Shown: positions 9,860 to 18,706, counted from the stretch's first letter. The stretch is DNA of 64,000 nucleotides from Sinomicrobium weinanense (GCF_018863395.1 NZ_JAHKRR010000003.1:589113-653112), one strand, 5' to 3'. The notes: a model not told the origin generated them from the letters alone. Made by a program: numbers and translations.

Positions 9860-12013
9860 ATGAACAAGCTCTACACTACACTGCTACTCTGTATTTTTTT
9901 CGGACTCGTCAAGGCCTCCGCCGGCCCGGGAGATGATATTTTTAAAAAGCTGAACCCGGACAACCCTTCCCTGAAACCGGTAAAGGCATACTACGATCAG
10001 GGAGAGCTGCAACATGCCCGAAAAGCATTGCTGAACATTTTCCGTCAGAAAGAAAACCTCTATATCCGGGTTTCCCCGGCAGACCGGTCTTACATCCGGG
10101 ACCATTATAAAGAAGAAGTCCGGACTTCCATAAAAACCGCAGATGAAGTACGAGACAAATACTTCCTGTTCCGCTACGAATGGGATATGGAAAAGACTAC
10201 GGAGCCCTATCAATTTAAAAAAGAGATCGACTGGTATGCCGAACCTTTCGGGGACGAAGAGTGGACCTTTATGCTCAACCGGCACCGTTACTGGACCGAT
10301 CTCGGCAGGGCGTATTTTATTACCGGAAAGGAAAAATACGTCAAAACCTTTGTAGAACAGGTCACCCACTGGATAGACCAAAATCCCATACTGGAAAGCA
10401 ATCAGTGGAAATCATGGCGACGCATAGAGGCCGGTATCCGCGCCGAAAACTGGATCAAAACCTTCGAACTGGTCAAGAACTCAAAACATATCACCCCCGA
10501 ATTTCTCGAAAAATTCCTGAACGCCCTCTATATCCACGCCGAATTTATTGACCAGGGCTACAGCCGTCACTCACAAATGAGCAACTGGGGGGTGTTGGAA
10601 TTTCACGGACTTTTTAACCTAGCTGCCTTCTTATCGGAATTCAGGGATGCGGAAAAGTGGCAGCAGAGTGCCATTGCCAGGCTCAACACCTGTATCCAAA
10701 ACCAGATCCTGGAAGACGGCACGCAGTGGGAACAATCCCCCATGTACCACAACGAAGTGTTTCACTGCTACCTGAACACCATACTGCTCTCGCAACGAAA
10801 AAACATTGCACTTCCCGAAACCACACTGCAAAAAACAAGGGACATGGCCTATGCCGATATCGAATGGCAAAAACCAAATTATCACGAGCCCCTGCTGGGC
10901 GACAGCGACGACAATGACCTGCGTGCCCTGTTGACCACGGCAGCCATTGTTTTCAAGGACAAGACCATAAAGTCCCGGGCGCATAAGGAGCTGGATTACG
11001 AGAACTTCTTTGTTTTCGGGACAAAAATGCAGAAAGAATACCGGGACATGGTCATACAGGAACCGGATTTTCTGTCGGCCTACCAGCAGAGTTCCGGAGA
11101 CCTTTATTCGCGTTCTTCCTGGAAAGAAGACGCCTATTACAGCAGCTTTCACATAAAACGCCTGGGGGGAGGGCATTCTCACGACAACCTGTTGCATTTC
11201 ACCCTTTTTGCCAAGGGCAGGGATTACCTCATCGACGGGGGCCGCTACACCTATGTCAACAATAAATGGCGAAAGTATTTTAAAGACAACAGTGCCCACA
11301 ATACCCTCGGGGTGGACGGCCTGCCCAATAGTGAATATGGGAGTTCCTGGGGCAATTCGTACGAAGCCCGGTCAGAAGGGGCCTTTACCCGGATCACCGA
11401 AAATTACGACTATGCCGAGGCCATCAATACTGCTTACCTGCGACTGAAAGACCCGGTATGGATGAAAAGGCAAATGCTCTATCTCAAACCCGATGTATGG
11501 CTACTGGTCGATAGCTTTCACGGAAAAGAAGAACACACCTATTCCAGCTATTTTAACTTCCCGGACAAACAGGTAGAGGTCCGGGATGGCGGATTATCCA
11601 CCACACTTGCGGACCACAACCTGCGTATACAGCCGCTAAACGAGCTTTCCGTACGGCTGGAAGACGCCTGGTGGTCTCCGGAATACAACTTCAAAACCCC
11701 TGTTAAACGTGCCGAACTTTCCAAAAAGGAAAAGGGCTTTGCCTCCTTTATCACCTTGTTGTACTTCCCGGAAAAGGACAAACTGAAGTATGAAAAAGTC
11801 CCGGTTTATAACAGACAGGACAAAATTGTTCCCGACAATGAAGCCGAAGCCGTGAAAATAACCCTGCCCGGAAAGGAGTACACCCTGGTCGTGGCACACC
11901 GGGCATCGAAAGGCCTGAACACCTTTTTACTTGTGGATGACCAGGTACTCTCGGGCGAAGTGATCCTGATGGAACAGGAAGGAGATACCCGGAAAATTCA
12001 TGTCATTAAATAA
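9860..12013 (+). CDS. PL12-like heparinase III-type polysaccharide lyase
   Basis: A 717-residue protein with signal peptide (about 1-21). The order of motifs matches PL12: an N-terminal 'LNPDNPSLKPVKAYYDQGE', then 'WKSWRRIEAGIRAENW', then 'HSQMSNWGVLEFHGLF' near residue 237 (Asn), 'MYHNEVFHCYLN' near 295 (Tyr and His) and 'GGGHSHDNLLHFTLF' near 438 (His) in the heparinase II/III domain. PL12 enzymes depolymerise heparan sulfate-type or related uronic-acid chains in the periplasm. It starts 4 bases after the previous lyase stop, so translation is probably coupled. No sulfatase accompanies it, so the natural substrate may be unsulfated or desulfated. Confidence 0.88.
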   Translation: MNKLYTTLLLCIFFGLVKASAGPGDDIFKKLNPDNPSLKPVKAYYDQGELQHARKALLNIFRQKENLYIRVSPADRSYIRDHYKEEVRTSIKTADEVRDKYFLFRYEWDMEKTTEPYQFKKEIDWYAEPFGDEEWTFMLNRHRYWTDLGRAYFITGKEKYVKTFVEQVTHWIDQNPILESNQWKSWRRIEAGIRAENWIKTFELVKNSKHITPEFLEKFLNALYIHAEFIDQGYSRHSQMSNWGVLEFHGLFNLAAFLSEFRDAEKWQQSAIARLNTCIQNQILEDGTQWEQSPMYHNEVFHCYLNTILLSQRKNIALPETTLQKTRDMAYADIEWQKPNYHEPLLGDSDDNDLRALLTTAAIVFKDKTIKSRAHKELDYENFFVFGTKMQKEYRDMVIQEPDFLSAYQQSSGDLYSRSSWKEDAYYSSFHIKRLGGGHSHDNLLHFTLFAKGRDYLIDGGRYTYVNNKWRKYFKDNSAHNTLGVDGLPNSEYGSSWGNSYEARSEGAFTRITENYDYAEAINTAYLRLKDPVWMKRQMLYLKPDVWLLVDSFHGKEEHTYSSYFNFPDKQVEVRDGGLSTTLADHNLRIQPLNELSVRLEDAWWSPEYNFKTPVKRAELSKKEKGFASFITLLYFPEKDKLKYEKVPVYNRQDKIVPDNEAEAVKITLPGKEYTLVVAHRASKGLNTFLLVDDQVLSGEVILMEQEGDTRKIHVIK

Positions 12014-12031
12014 AGAATAGAACTAAAAAAC

Positions 12032-12130
12032 CCTTTACGTCAACCTGGATTTATTTCAGGTTCTCATCCCCGACTGCCCCAAATGGGAATGGGATGCTGA
12101 AATAAACTCAGTACAAGGTTGACGCAAAGG
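12032..12130. repeat. 99-nt dispersed-type palindrome after the lyase operon
   Basis: Three nested pairs of arms are visible: 12032-12046 with 12116-12130 (14 of 15 match), 12048-12059 with 12097-12107, and 12065-12070 with 12091-12096. The whole forms one long stem of the type found repeatedly between genes in Bacteroidota genomes. It ends near a T-rich stretch and may also end transcription of the lyase operon. Confidence 0.7.
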
Positions 12131-12152
12131 CCTTTCATTTTTTTATCAACAT

Positions 12153-12168
12153 ATCGATATATTTCGAT
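12153..12168. promoter_or_regulatory. Palindromic operator upstream of the ArsR gene
   Basis: A 16-bp palindrome of the form ATCGAnATATnTCGAT. It lies in the spacer upstream of a TATATTTG -7 element at 12178-12185, just ahead of the ArsR start codon at 12190. A near-identical copy is at 12513-12528, upstream of the exporter gene. Both together suggest binding by the ArsR protein encoded between them. Confidence 0.7.
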
Positions 12169-12189
12169 ATATAATTATATATTTGCGTC

Positions 12190-12495
12190 ATGGATCTGGA
12201 TATTGTAGAAATAAGCAAAGTATTGTCTAACCAGGCCCGGGTGGATATCCTCACCTGGCTGAAGGATCCGGAGAAGCATTTTCCGCCTCACCGGGAGCTC
12301 GGCCATTTTAACGACGGTGTTTGCGTAGATCACATCCGGAGAAAGGCGGGACTGTCGCAGTCCACCATATCGCACTATCTCAACATGATGTATAAGGCGG
12401 GGCTGATCGCTCCTACCCGGTACGGCAAATGGACCTATTTTAAAAGAAACGAGGAAACCATACAGCAATACCGGGAAGAAATAAATAACATCTAA
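12190..12495 (+). CDS. ArsR-family winged-helix transcriptional regulator
   Basis: A 101-residue protein with the ArsR fold: 'ISKVLSNQARVDILTWL' for the first helices and the recognition helix 'AGLSQSTISHYLNMMYKAGL', core LSQSTISHYL near residues 57-66. 'RYGKWTYFKRNEE' forms the wing. There is no ELCVC-type metal box, so the signal may not be a metal. The gene lies between two copies of the same palindrome, which indicates autoregulation and control of the DMT exporter 150 bases downstream. The -7 element ends 5 bases before the start codon, so the mRNA may be leaderless. Confidence 0.9.
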   Translation: MDLDIVEISKVLSNQARVDILTWLKDPEKHFPPHRELGHFNDGVCVDHIRRKAGLSQSTISHYLNMMYKAGLIAPTRYGKWTYFKRNEETIQQYREEINNI

Positions 12496-12512
12496 ATTTT
12501 TTTGCCAAATAC

Positions 12513-12528
12513 ATCGAAATATCTCGAT
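12513..12528. promoter_or_regulatory. Second ArsR-type palindromic operator, upstream of the DMT exporter
   Basis: Matches the site at 12153-12168 in 14 of 16 positions and keeps perfect dyad symmetry of the conserved bases (ATCGA and TCGAT). It lies 118 bases upstream of the exporter start. Confidence 0.65.
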
Positions 12529-12646
12529 TTATAGATTAGTTAAATGTAGTACAAACAATAATATTCATTGAAAAAGAGCAAGAAAGCAGATTAAAATCAA
12601 ATAAAAACTGCGCACTTTTGCATAACAAACCTCATAAACTTGCATC

Positions 12647-13561
12647 ATGAACTCAGGTAAGAACAACAAGTGGCTGCTCCTTTCCCTCCTTGCCCTGATA
12701 TGGGGAAGTTCATTTATTCTCATCAAACTTGGGCTTAAGGGATTGACTCCCATAGAACTGGGATCGTTCCGGATACTGTTTGCGGCTTTATTTCTAATGG
12801 CCGCAGGTTTTAAAAGCCTGAAACACATAAAAAGGCATCAGTGGAAATACATTGTTATCACGGCTATTCTGGCCACTTTTATCCCGGCCTATTCTTTCGC
12901 CATTGCACAAACGGAGATAGACAGTTCCGTAACAGCCATACTGAATTCCCTCGTTCCGTTGAACGCCCTCCTTTTAGGTATTCTTTTCTTTAAGGCGGGA
13001 TTTCAGAAGATGCAGGTCATCGGCGTTTTTATAGGCCTTCTCGGAAGTGTTCTGCTCATTTACAACGGCGCCATGATGCATCCGGACCAAAATTACTTTT
13101 TTGCAGGTTTCATCATTCTCGCCACCATATGTTATGCCCTAAATGCAAACATTTTAAAACGACACCTGGAGGACCTGAGCTCATTGAGCATTGTTACCGG
13201 AAATTTCCTGGTACTATCTGTTCCCGCCCTGGCCATACTCCTCTTTTCCGGTATACTGGGCCATATTAACACCCCGGAGACGCTGACTTCCATAGGGTTT
13301 ATTTTTGTACTGGGGATTATAGGCACCGGGATAGCCAATATCCTGTTTTTCCGTTTAATACAGATCTCTTCCCCGGTGTTTGCCACCTCGGTGACTTACC
13401 TTATCCCCGTAGTAGCCTTCATCTGGGGTTTCCTCGACCACGAAAAAATGAATGCCCAGCAATTGCTGGGGGCAGCTATTGTTCTGGTAGGGGTTTACCT
13501 CTCCGGAAGAAAGGTTGCCAGTAAAAAGGCTAAAGCCGTTTTCGGGAAGAAGTTTTCCTGA
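12647..13561 (+). CDS. EamA/DMT-family inner-membrane transporter
   Basis: A 304-residue protein with ten predicted membrane segments in two EamA repeats. The first repeat opens with 'LLSLLALIWGSSFILIKLGL' and contains 'PIELGSFRILFAALFL'; the second contains 'LATICYALNANILKR' and 'PVVAFIWGFLDHEKMNAQQL'. Members of the drug/metabolite transporter superfamily usually export small metabolites or amino acids. The C-terminus is basic (KKAKAVFGKK), as expected on the cytoplasmic side. Control by the upstream ArsR protein is inferred from the shared palindrome at 12513. Confidence 0.9.
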   Translation: MNSGKNNKWLLLSLLALIWGSSFILIKLGLKGLTPIELGSFRILFAALFLMAAGFKSLKHIKRHQWKYIVITAILATFIPAYSFAIAQTEIDSSVTAILNSLVPLNALLLGILFFKAGFQKMQVIGVFIGLLGSVLLIYNGAMMHPDQNYFFAGFIILATICYALNANILKRHLEDLSSLSIVTGNFLVLSVPALAILLFSGILGHINTPETLTSIGFIFVLGIIGTGIANILFFRLIQISSPVFATSVTYLIPVVAFIWGFLDHEKMNAQQLLGAAIVLVGVYLSGRKVASKKAKAVFGKKFS

Positions 13562-13591
13562 GCAGATCTTCTGTTAAACACTTCTCGATAT

Positions 13592-13626
13592 GGATTTCCA
13601 AGTCACCAAAAGTGGCTTGGAAATCC
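13592..13626. terminator. Hairpin between convergent genes
   Basis: A 15-bp stem (13592-13606 with 13612-13626, one mismatch or G-U pair) and a 5-base loop. It lies between the EamA gene and the convergent M16 gene. The T-tract is weak, so it may be only a processing or dispersed palindrome. Confidence 0.5.
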
Positions 13627-13731
13627 TACCAATGACGTCTTTTTCGTAACAATATGAATTGCAACAACATAAACAACTGTCACGTCGAGCCCTTCAGCTT
13701 TAAATGATGGTCACCTTGTTGGCGTTAACCA

Positions 13732-15801
13732 TTATTCAAAATCTGCATCGGTAACGCCTTCGTTGATCTTCACTTCCGTTGTGATGAGTTCCAGCTCCAT
13801 ACCCATTCCCGTATCCATTATGGTTTTAAATGGAATTTTTATGCCTTCCACATCGCGGTAATCTTCGAATGTCAATGTCTGGGTCATTGATTTCCCACCA
13901 CCTGCTTCCACAGTTATGACCTGGGACACTTTAAGGCCCGAATCCACATCGAAATACAGGATGGCTTTATCGTTTTTAACCACGTAGGCATCCTTGCCAT
14001 TCACCTCTTCTATTCCTTTTATCTCAAGACCTTCCTGGTTGCGCAGCATCAATTCGGGGAAGGGGTATGCGTTTTCTTTGGTCTGCTCCAGTCGCTCTCC
14101 TTCCAGTTCTTTTCGCTGCCCCTGCATTACTATATAACCACTCTCACCGTTAAACACCTGTTTGCTCACGGTAGTTCCCATCATAGAGGTTTCTGCAAGG
14201 ATTTTTCCGTCTGAGGTATTCTTGGCTACGATCTCCAGGGCCATTCCCTGCATGGTCCCCGAGGCTTTGGAAAACATGCTCTTTACCGACTTCAGCTTTT
14301 CCTCACCTCCGATAGCCTGGATATACTTGTTCAGTACAGACTTTACGGTAACACCCGGATCTACGGTTTTTCCTTTTGGTTTTTCCGCAGGATTGGCGTA
14401 TTTGTCAAAATAAAATATGGGGATCTTCTTTCCTTTATACTGTATTTTTTCGAGATTCTCCGCAATCTGGCTTGCTTTACCGGTGACCACTATCCTGGCA
14501 TTTTTTCCTTTAAAATATTTTTTCGCCGCCGCAAGTACCTGGTCTTCGGTTACCGCATTTATTTTTTTGATATAGGTCTGGAAAAAATCCTTCGGAAGCT
14601 GCTGGGTCTTTGTCTGCAGGGCATATCTTGCAATAATTTCGGGCTTTTCCAGGTTCATTACAAAATTGCCTACATAATCGGCCTTAGCCACGACCAGCTC
14701 CTGCCGGGATACTTTTGCGGTGGTGATCCTGTCTATTTCTTCGAGAAAGGCTACTACGGCACTGTCGGTAACCTCATTCCTGACACTGGCCCATGCCCGG
14801 AACCTGGAAGTTGTCTGGCGGTCGGCACTAATACCGGAATACGCACCATAGGTATATCCTTTATCCTCACGAAGGTTGAGGAACAACCGCGCCTCAGCTC
14901 CGCCTCCCAGTATCTTGTTGGCCAGGAGGACCGGGAAATAATCCGGATCGGACATTTTAAGTGCTGCCAGATTTTCCACAGCGATCTCAGATTGTACGGC
15001 ATTGGGCATATCCACCAGGTTGATCTGGGTATATTGCGCATCTGCCGGTTTCGGAAATTCCACTACCGGAGGAGCGGTCTTTGCCCATCCGTTGAAATAT
15101 TTTTCTACCTGCTTGCGGATATCGGCAACCTTTACATCGCCCACAATAACCAGGTAGGCATTTTTTGGCACAAAATAATTGCTGTAAAAGCTCTTTACAT
15201 CCTGAAGGGATACGTTGTTTACGGTTTCCCGGGTGGCAAATTCCCCCTGAGGGCTGTTCCTGCCATACGCCAGGGCAGCCTCTACTCTTCGTGCCGCAGA
15301 GGTTACACTTTTTTCATTGGCCTTGAGGTTTTCGAGCAGCAGATCCTTTTCCTTGCCAAACTCTTCTTCCTTAAAGTCGGGATGCAGGGCAGCATCGGCC
15401 ATGAGTTCCAGTATTCGCCCGGAATACTTGGACAATCCCCTGGCAAACGCACTGGTAGGGCCGAAATTCATACTCGCCCCCATATAGTCTACCTCATCGT
15501 TAAATGCATCCTTGTCTATGTCCACAGACCCTTTACCCAGCATATTCCCCGTAAGGGCTGAGACACCTGCTTTTTCCCCTTCGGTAAAGGGAGGATTGTC
15601 TATCGTAAGGGTATAGGAGATCCTCGGCAGCTTATGATTTTCCATAACAATGACCTTCAGGCCGTTGTCCAGCTCAAAAGTAGACGGCACCCCCAGGTTG
15701 ATCTCGGGCGCTGGCCCGGGCTTGGGTTGCTTGCTCCTGTCTATTTGTGCCTGTAAGGCAACTGTACTTATGAATAATATGGTAAATAGTAATCGTTTCA
15801 T
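13732..15801 (-). CDS. M16-family peptidase subunit without zinc motif, with C-terminal LolA-like domain
   Basis: A 689-residue exported protein (signal peptide ending 'ALQAQ'). Residues about 40-460 have the two-lobed M16 fold ('STFELDNGLKVIVMENHKLPRISYTL', core DNGLKVIVMENHKLP; 'REDKGYTYGAYSGI'), but the place of the HxxEH zinc motif is occupied by 'AGVSALTGNMLGKGS', so it should be catalytically inactive. Residues about 485-689 ('LNKYIQAIGGEEKLKSVKSM') resemble periplasmic LolA/outer-membrane lipoprotein-sorting folds. The gene follows the catalytic M16 gene on the same strand with a gap of 107 bases. The pair fits the known two-subunit M16 architecture, in which the inactive partner helps bind peptides. 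Confidence 0.88.
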   Translation of the reverse strand: MKRLLFTILFISTVALQAQIDRSKQPKPGPAPEINLGVPSTFELDNGLKVIVMENHKLPRISYTLTIDNPPFTEGEKAGVSALTGNMLGKGSVDIDKDAFNDEVDYMGASMNFGPTSAFARGLSKYSGRILELMADAALHPDFKEEEFGKEKDLLLENLKANEKSVTSAARRVEAALAYGRNSPQGEFATRETVNNVSLQDVKSFYSNYFVPKNAYLVIVGDVKVADIRKQVEKYFNGWAKTAPPVVEFPKPADAQYTQINLVDMPNAVQSEIAVENLAALKMSDPDYFPVLLANKILGGGAEARLFLNLREDKGYTYGAYSGISADRQTTSRFRAWASVRNEVTDSAVVAFLEEIDRITTAKVSRQELVVAKADYVGNFVMNLEKPEIIARYALQTKTQQLPKDFFQTYIKKINAVTEDQVLAAAKKYFKGKNARIVVTGKASQIAENLEKIQYKGKKIPIFYFDKYANPAEKPKGKTVDPGVTVKSVLNKYIQAIGGEEKLKSVKSMFSKASGTMQGMALEIVAKNTSDGKILAETSMMGTTVSKQVFNGESGYIVMQGQRKELEGERLEQTKENAYPFPELMLRNQEGLEIKGIEEVNGKDAYVVKNDKAILYFDVDSGLKVSQVITVEAGGGKSMTQTLTFEDYRDVEGIKIPFKTIMDTGMGMELELITTEVKINEGVTDADFE

Positions 15802-15908
15802 CTGTTTAATTTTTTTGGGGTCGATCGTCAGGTCTCCGAAATATGTTTCCTCATCTTCTGATTTCCGACCCTTCGGTTATGCTCAGGGCATCACTTCTGA
15901 CTTCGTAC

Positions 15909-17231
15909 TTAGTTTTCTCCTCCTTCTTTGGGTACATAATCCAAAAGCAGCCTCTGATCGGGTTTGAGGTATTTTTTGGCTACTTCCCTGATCTCTTCCC
16001 TCGTGATGGAACGATAGATCTCTATTTCTTCGTTTATGAGTTTGGTGTTCCCGTACAGCAGGTAGTATCTGGCCAGGGAATGAGCTATACCTTCAACACC
16101 CGAATTGGCATTGACAAAACTGTTCTCGAACTGGTTCTGCAATTTTTCGTAATCCCTTTCCGAAATAAGTTCCGTTTGTAATTTTACGATCTCCTCATCG
16201 ATCTCGGCCACAAGGTCGTCCAGAGAAGTTCCTCCGAGCGGGAGCGCATAAATGATATAGGCCCCGTAATCTTCCAGGGAATAATTAAAAGCACCTACCT
16301 CCATGGCTTTTTTCTCCGTATCGACGAGCTTCTTGTACAACCTCGATGATTTTCCGTCACTCAATACAGACGATATCATATCCAGCACATAGGCGTCTCG
16401 CTCTTTCATGGAAGGTGTCCTGTAAGCGGTCAGGATCGCAGGCACCTGTATGTTGGGATCTTCAAAACGGGCTCTTTTTGTTTGGGTAATGGGGTCTTCT
16501 TTATAATGGGTTCTGGAAATATCTTTCCCTCTCGGAATGGGCCCGAAATAATCGGCGATCATCTTTTTGGTCTTTTCCTTATCTATATCACCCGCAACGA
16601 CCAGGACCGCGTTGTTGGGTACATAGAATTTTTTGTTAAAGGCCAGGAATTCATCCAGCGTAGCGGCATCCAGGTGCTCCATGGATCCGATGACAGGCCA
16701 TCGGTAGGGATGCTTGCTGAACAAATTTCCGAACAGGGCCGAGGCAAACTGTCCATAAGGTTGATTATCCATCCTCAACCGTTTTTCTTCCTTGACCACT
16801 TCGTTCTGCGTATCCACTCCTATCTGGTTGATCACCGGGTGCAACATCCTTTCAGACTCCATCCACAGGCTCAGTTCGAGGTTATTGGTTGGAAAAACCT
16901 CGTAGTAATATGTTCTGTCCTGAGTGGTATTGGCGTTGTTCTTACCCCCGTTGGCCGTAACGATCTTAAACCACTGTCCTTTTTTTATATTGTCCGTTCC
17001 CTCGAACAGCAGATGTTCGAAAAAATGGGCAAAACCGGTCCGTTCCGGGTTTTCGTCCTTGGACCCCACATGATACATCACTGAGGTAGTCACCAACGGG
17101 GCTGTATTGTCCTGCTGCAGGATAACGTGAAGGCCGTTATCCAGGTCGTATTCCTCAAAATCCACTTCCTGGGCTGTCACCGAAAAAAGTGAGGCCGCCA
17201 GCAAAGCCATGGGTAGAAGTCTTTTCTTCAT
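15909..17231 (-). CDS. M16-family zinc metallopeptidase, catalytic subunit
   Basis: A 440-residue exported enzyme with a signal peptide (MKKRLLPMALLAASLFSVTA). The inverted zinc motif HFFEH is at residues 69-73, and the distal glutamate is expected in 'EVVKEEKRLRMDNQPYG' near 145-160. 'SSRLYKKLVDTEKKA' and 'FNYSLEDYGAYIIYA' mark the second half. M16 enzymes degrade peptides and small proteins inside a closed chamber, here in the periplasm or outer membrane. It is the first gene of a two-gene unit with the inactive subunit. The short gap (15802-15908) contains a degenerate CTTCGG...CTCAGG repeat. Confidence 0.92.
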   Translation of the reverse strand: MKKRLLPMALLAASLFSVTAQEVDFEEYDLDNGLHVILQQDNTAPLVTTSVMYHVGSKDENPERTGFAHFFEHLLFEGTDNIKKGQWFKIVTANGGKNNANTTQDRTYYYEVFPTNNLELSLWMESERMLHPVINQIGVDTQNEVVKEEKRLRMDNQPYGQFASALFGNLFSKHPYRWPVIGSMEHLDAATLDEFLAFNKKFYVPNNAVLVVAGDIDKEKTKKMIADYFGPIPRGKDISRTHYKEDPITQTKRARFEDPNIQVPAILTAYRTPSMKERDAYVLDMISSVLSDGKSSRLYKKLVDTEKKAMEVGAFNYSLEDYGAYIIYALPLGGTSLDDLVAEIDEEIVKLQTELISERDYEKLQNQFENSFVNANSGVEGIAHSLARYYLLYGNTKLINEEIEIYRSITREEIREVAKKYLKPDQRLLLDYVPKEGGEN

Positions 17232-17473
17232 AGATGTTGTGTTTAAGTTTTATGGTTGCTTCCGCAATACATTTATATTTTATTGTAAATGAAGGCCGGG
17301 GGCATCTCATATACAAGATACATGCTGTATCTTGGTATTGGTATAAAAACGGCTTAAAATGTTACAGATTTTTCCTGTTTCCCTTGCTTTAAAGCATAAA
17401 AATAACAAACATTTTACCTTAATCCCGTATTTTTTTGTAACTTAATACCTCAAATCCAATAATTTATAAGGTT

Positions 17474-17938
17474 ATGGGCTCAAAACACATCCCCCTCAGG
17501 TATGGCATAGTGACGGCTATTGTTTTAATTGCCTATTTTCTGATCGTTAAATTATTTAACCTCCACGAAAATATATGGCTCCGCTTGCTCAACGGGGCTA
17601 TCGTAGCCTATGGCATCTACGCTTCCATCCGCTATAAACGCCTCGTGAAGCGGGAGAAGTTCGACTATTATGCCGGAGCAACCACCGGGGTACTCACCGG
17701 TTTTATTGCCACGCTTATCTTTGTTTTGTTCATGGGCGTATACATGTTTCACCTGGACCCTGCTTTTCCGGAAAAAATAATGAACACCTGGATACAAGGC
17801 TATAACCAGGGGCCGGGAATACTGCTCTTCATTATCGCGGTCGAAGGATTTGCCTCTACCGTGGTGCTCACCCTTGCTTTTATGCAAAAGTTCAAGCCCA
17901 GCTGGAACCTTTCCAGGAAGATCCCCGAAAAGGCATAA
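17474..17938 (+). CDS. Small four-helix membrane protein (DUF4199-like)
   Basis: A 154-residue protein with four predicted membrane segments: about 10-25, 37-50, 70-93 and 115-137. The arrangement and the motif 'YAGATTGVLTGFIATLIFVLFMGVYM' (core GATTGVLTGFIATLIF) resemble DUF4199 membrane proteins common in Bacteroidota. The function is unknown. It stands alone between the divergent M16 unit and rplU. Confidence 0.7.
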   Translation: MGSKHIPLRYGIVTAIVLIAYFLIVKLFNLHENIWLRLLNGAIVAYGIYASIRYKRLVKREKFDYYAGATTGVLTGFIATLIFVLFMGVYMFHLDPAFPEKIMNTWIQGYNQGPGILLFIIAVEGFASTVVLTLAFMQKFKPSWNLSRKIPEKA

Positions 17939-17955
17939 AAAATTATCGTTACCCA

Positions 17956-17986
17956 TTTGCTGTTTAATGAATTAGGCTTATATTTG
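17956..17986 (+). promoter_or_regulatory. Bacteroidota-type promoter for rplU-rpmA
   Basis: TTTG at 17956-17959 and TATATTTG at 17979-17986 are separated by 19 bases, the canonical -33/-7 spacing of the phylum's primary sigma factor. The start codon of rplU follows about 60 bases downstream. Confidence 0.75.
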
Positions 17987-18046
17987 CACCCGCCTTTGCG
18001 TATGCATGGGCTTTAACGATAATTCAATTTTAATATCAAGAACGCT

Positions 18047-18706
18047 ATGTATGCAATTGTAGAGATAGCAGGGCAGCAATTCAAAGTTGCGAAAGACCAG
18101 AAGGTTTTCGTACACCGCCTGGCAGAAGATGAAGGAGCGAAAGTTTCTTTTGACAATGTTCTTCTGCTGGACAATGAAGGTGACGTAACCATCGGCGCCC
18201 CGGCTATAAACGGCGCTTCTGTAGAAGCCAAAGTAGTGAAGCACCTCAAAGGTGACAAGGTAATCGTTTTCAAAAAGAAAAGGCGTAAAGGCTACAAGGT
18301 TAAGAATGGCCACAGACAGGCCCTGACCGAGATCGTTGTTGAAAACATCCTCGCTTCCGGTGCAAAGAAATCGGCTCCTAAAAAAGCCAAAGAGGAAAAG
18401 GTAGAAAAACCTGCAACCAAAAAGGCCCCGGCTAAAAAAGCCGCTGCTAAGGCAGACGACCTCAAGAAAATAGAAGGTGCCGGCCCAAAAGCTGCAGAAG
18501 CATTGGTTGACGCAGGGATAGACACTTTTGCTAAAGTGGCCAAAGAAAGCCCGGAAAGACTTCACGAAATCCTTAGTGAAGCGAGCTCAAGATTGGCGCA
18601 TATCGTCACCGATACATGGCCGCAACAAGCGCAGCTCGCTGCGGACGGCAAATGGGACGAATTGAAAGAATTACAGGATAAACTGGACGGAGGTATTGAA
18701 AAATAA
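18047..18706 (+). CDS. rplU: Large-subunit ribosomal protein bL21 with C-terminal helix-hairpin-helix extension
   Basis: Residues 1-103 are bL21: the start 'MYAIVEIAGQQFKVAKDQKV', 'DVTIGAPAINGASVEAKVV' and 'KRRKGYKVKNGHRQALTEI'. A lysine/alanine-rich linker (about 105-140) follows, then about 80 residues with a helix-hairpin-helix-like motif ('LKKIEGAGPKAAEALVDAGI') and a helical tail. Classic bL21 is about 100 residues, so the extension doubles the protein. It occurs in other flavobacteria, where its function is not established. It is followed by rpmA 74 bases downstream, the normal order. Confidence 0.95.
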   Translation: MYAIVEIAGQQFKVAKDQKVFVHRLAEDEGAKVSFDNVLLLDNEGDVTIGAPAINGASVEAKVVKHLKGDKVIVFKKKRRKGYKVKNGHRQALTEIVVENILASGAKKSAPKKAKEEKVEKPATKKAPAKKAAAKADDLKKIEGAGPKAAEALVDAGIDTFAKVAKESPERLHEILSEASSRLAHIVTDTWPQQAQLAADGKWDELKELQDKLDGGIEK

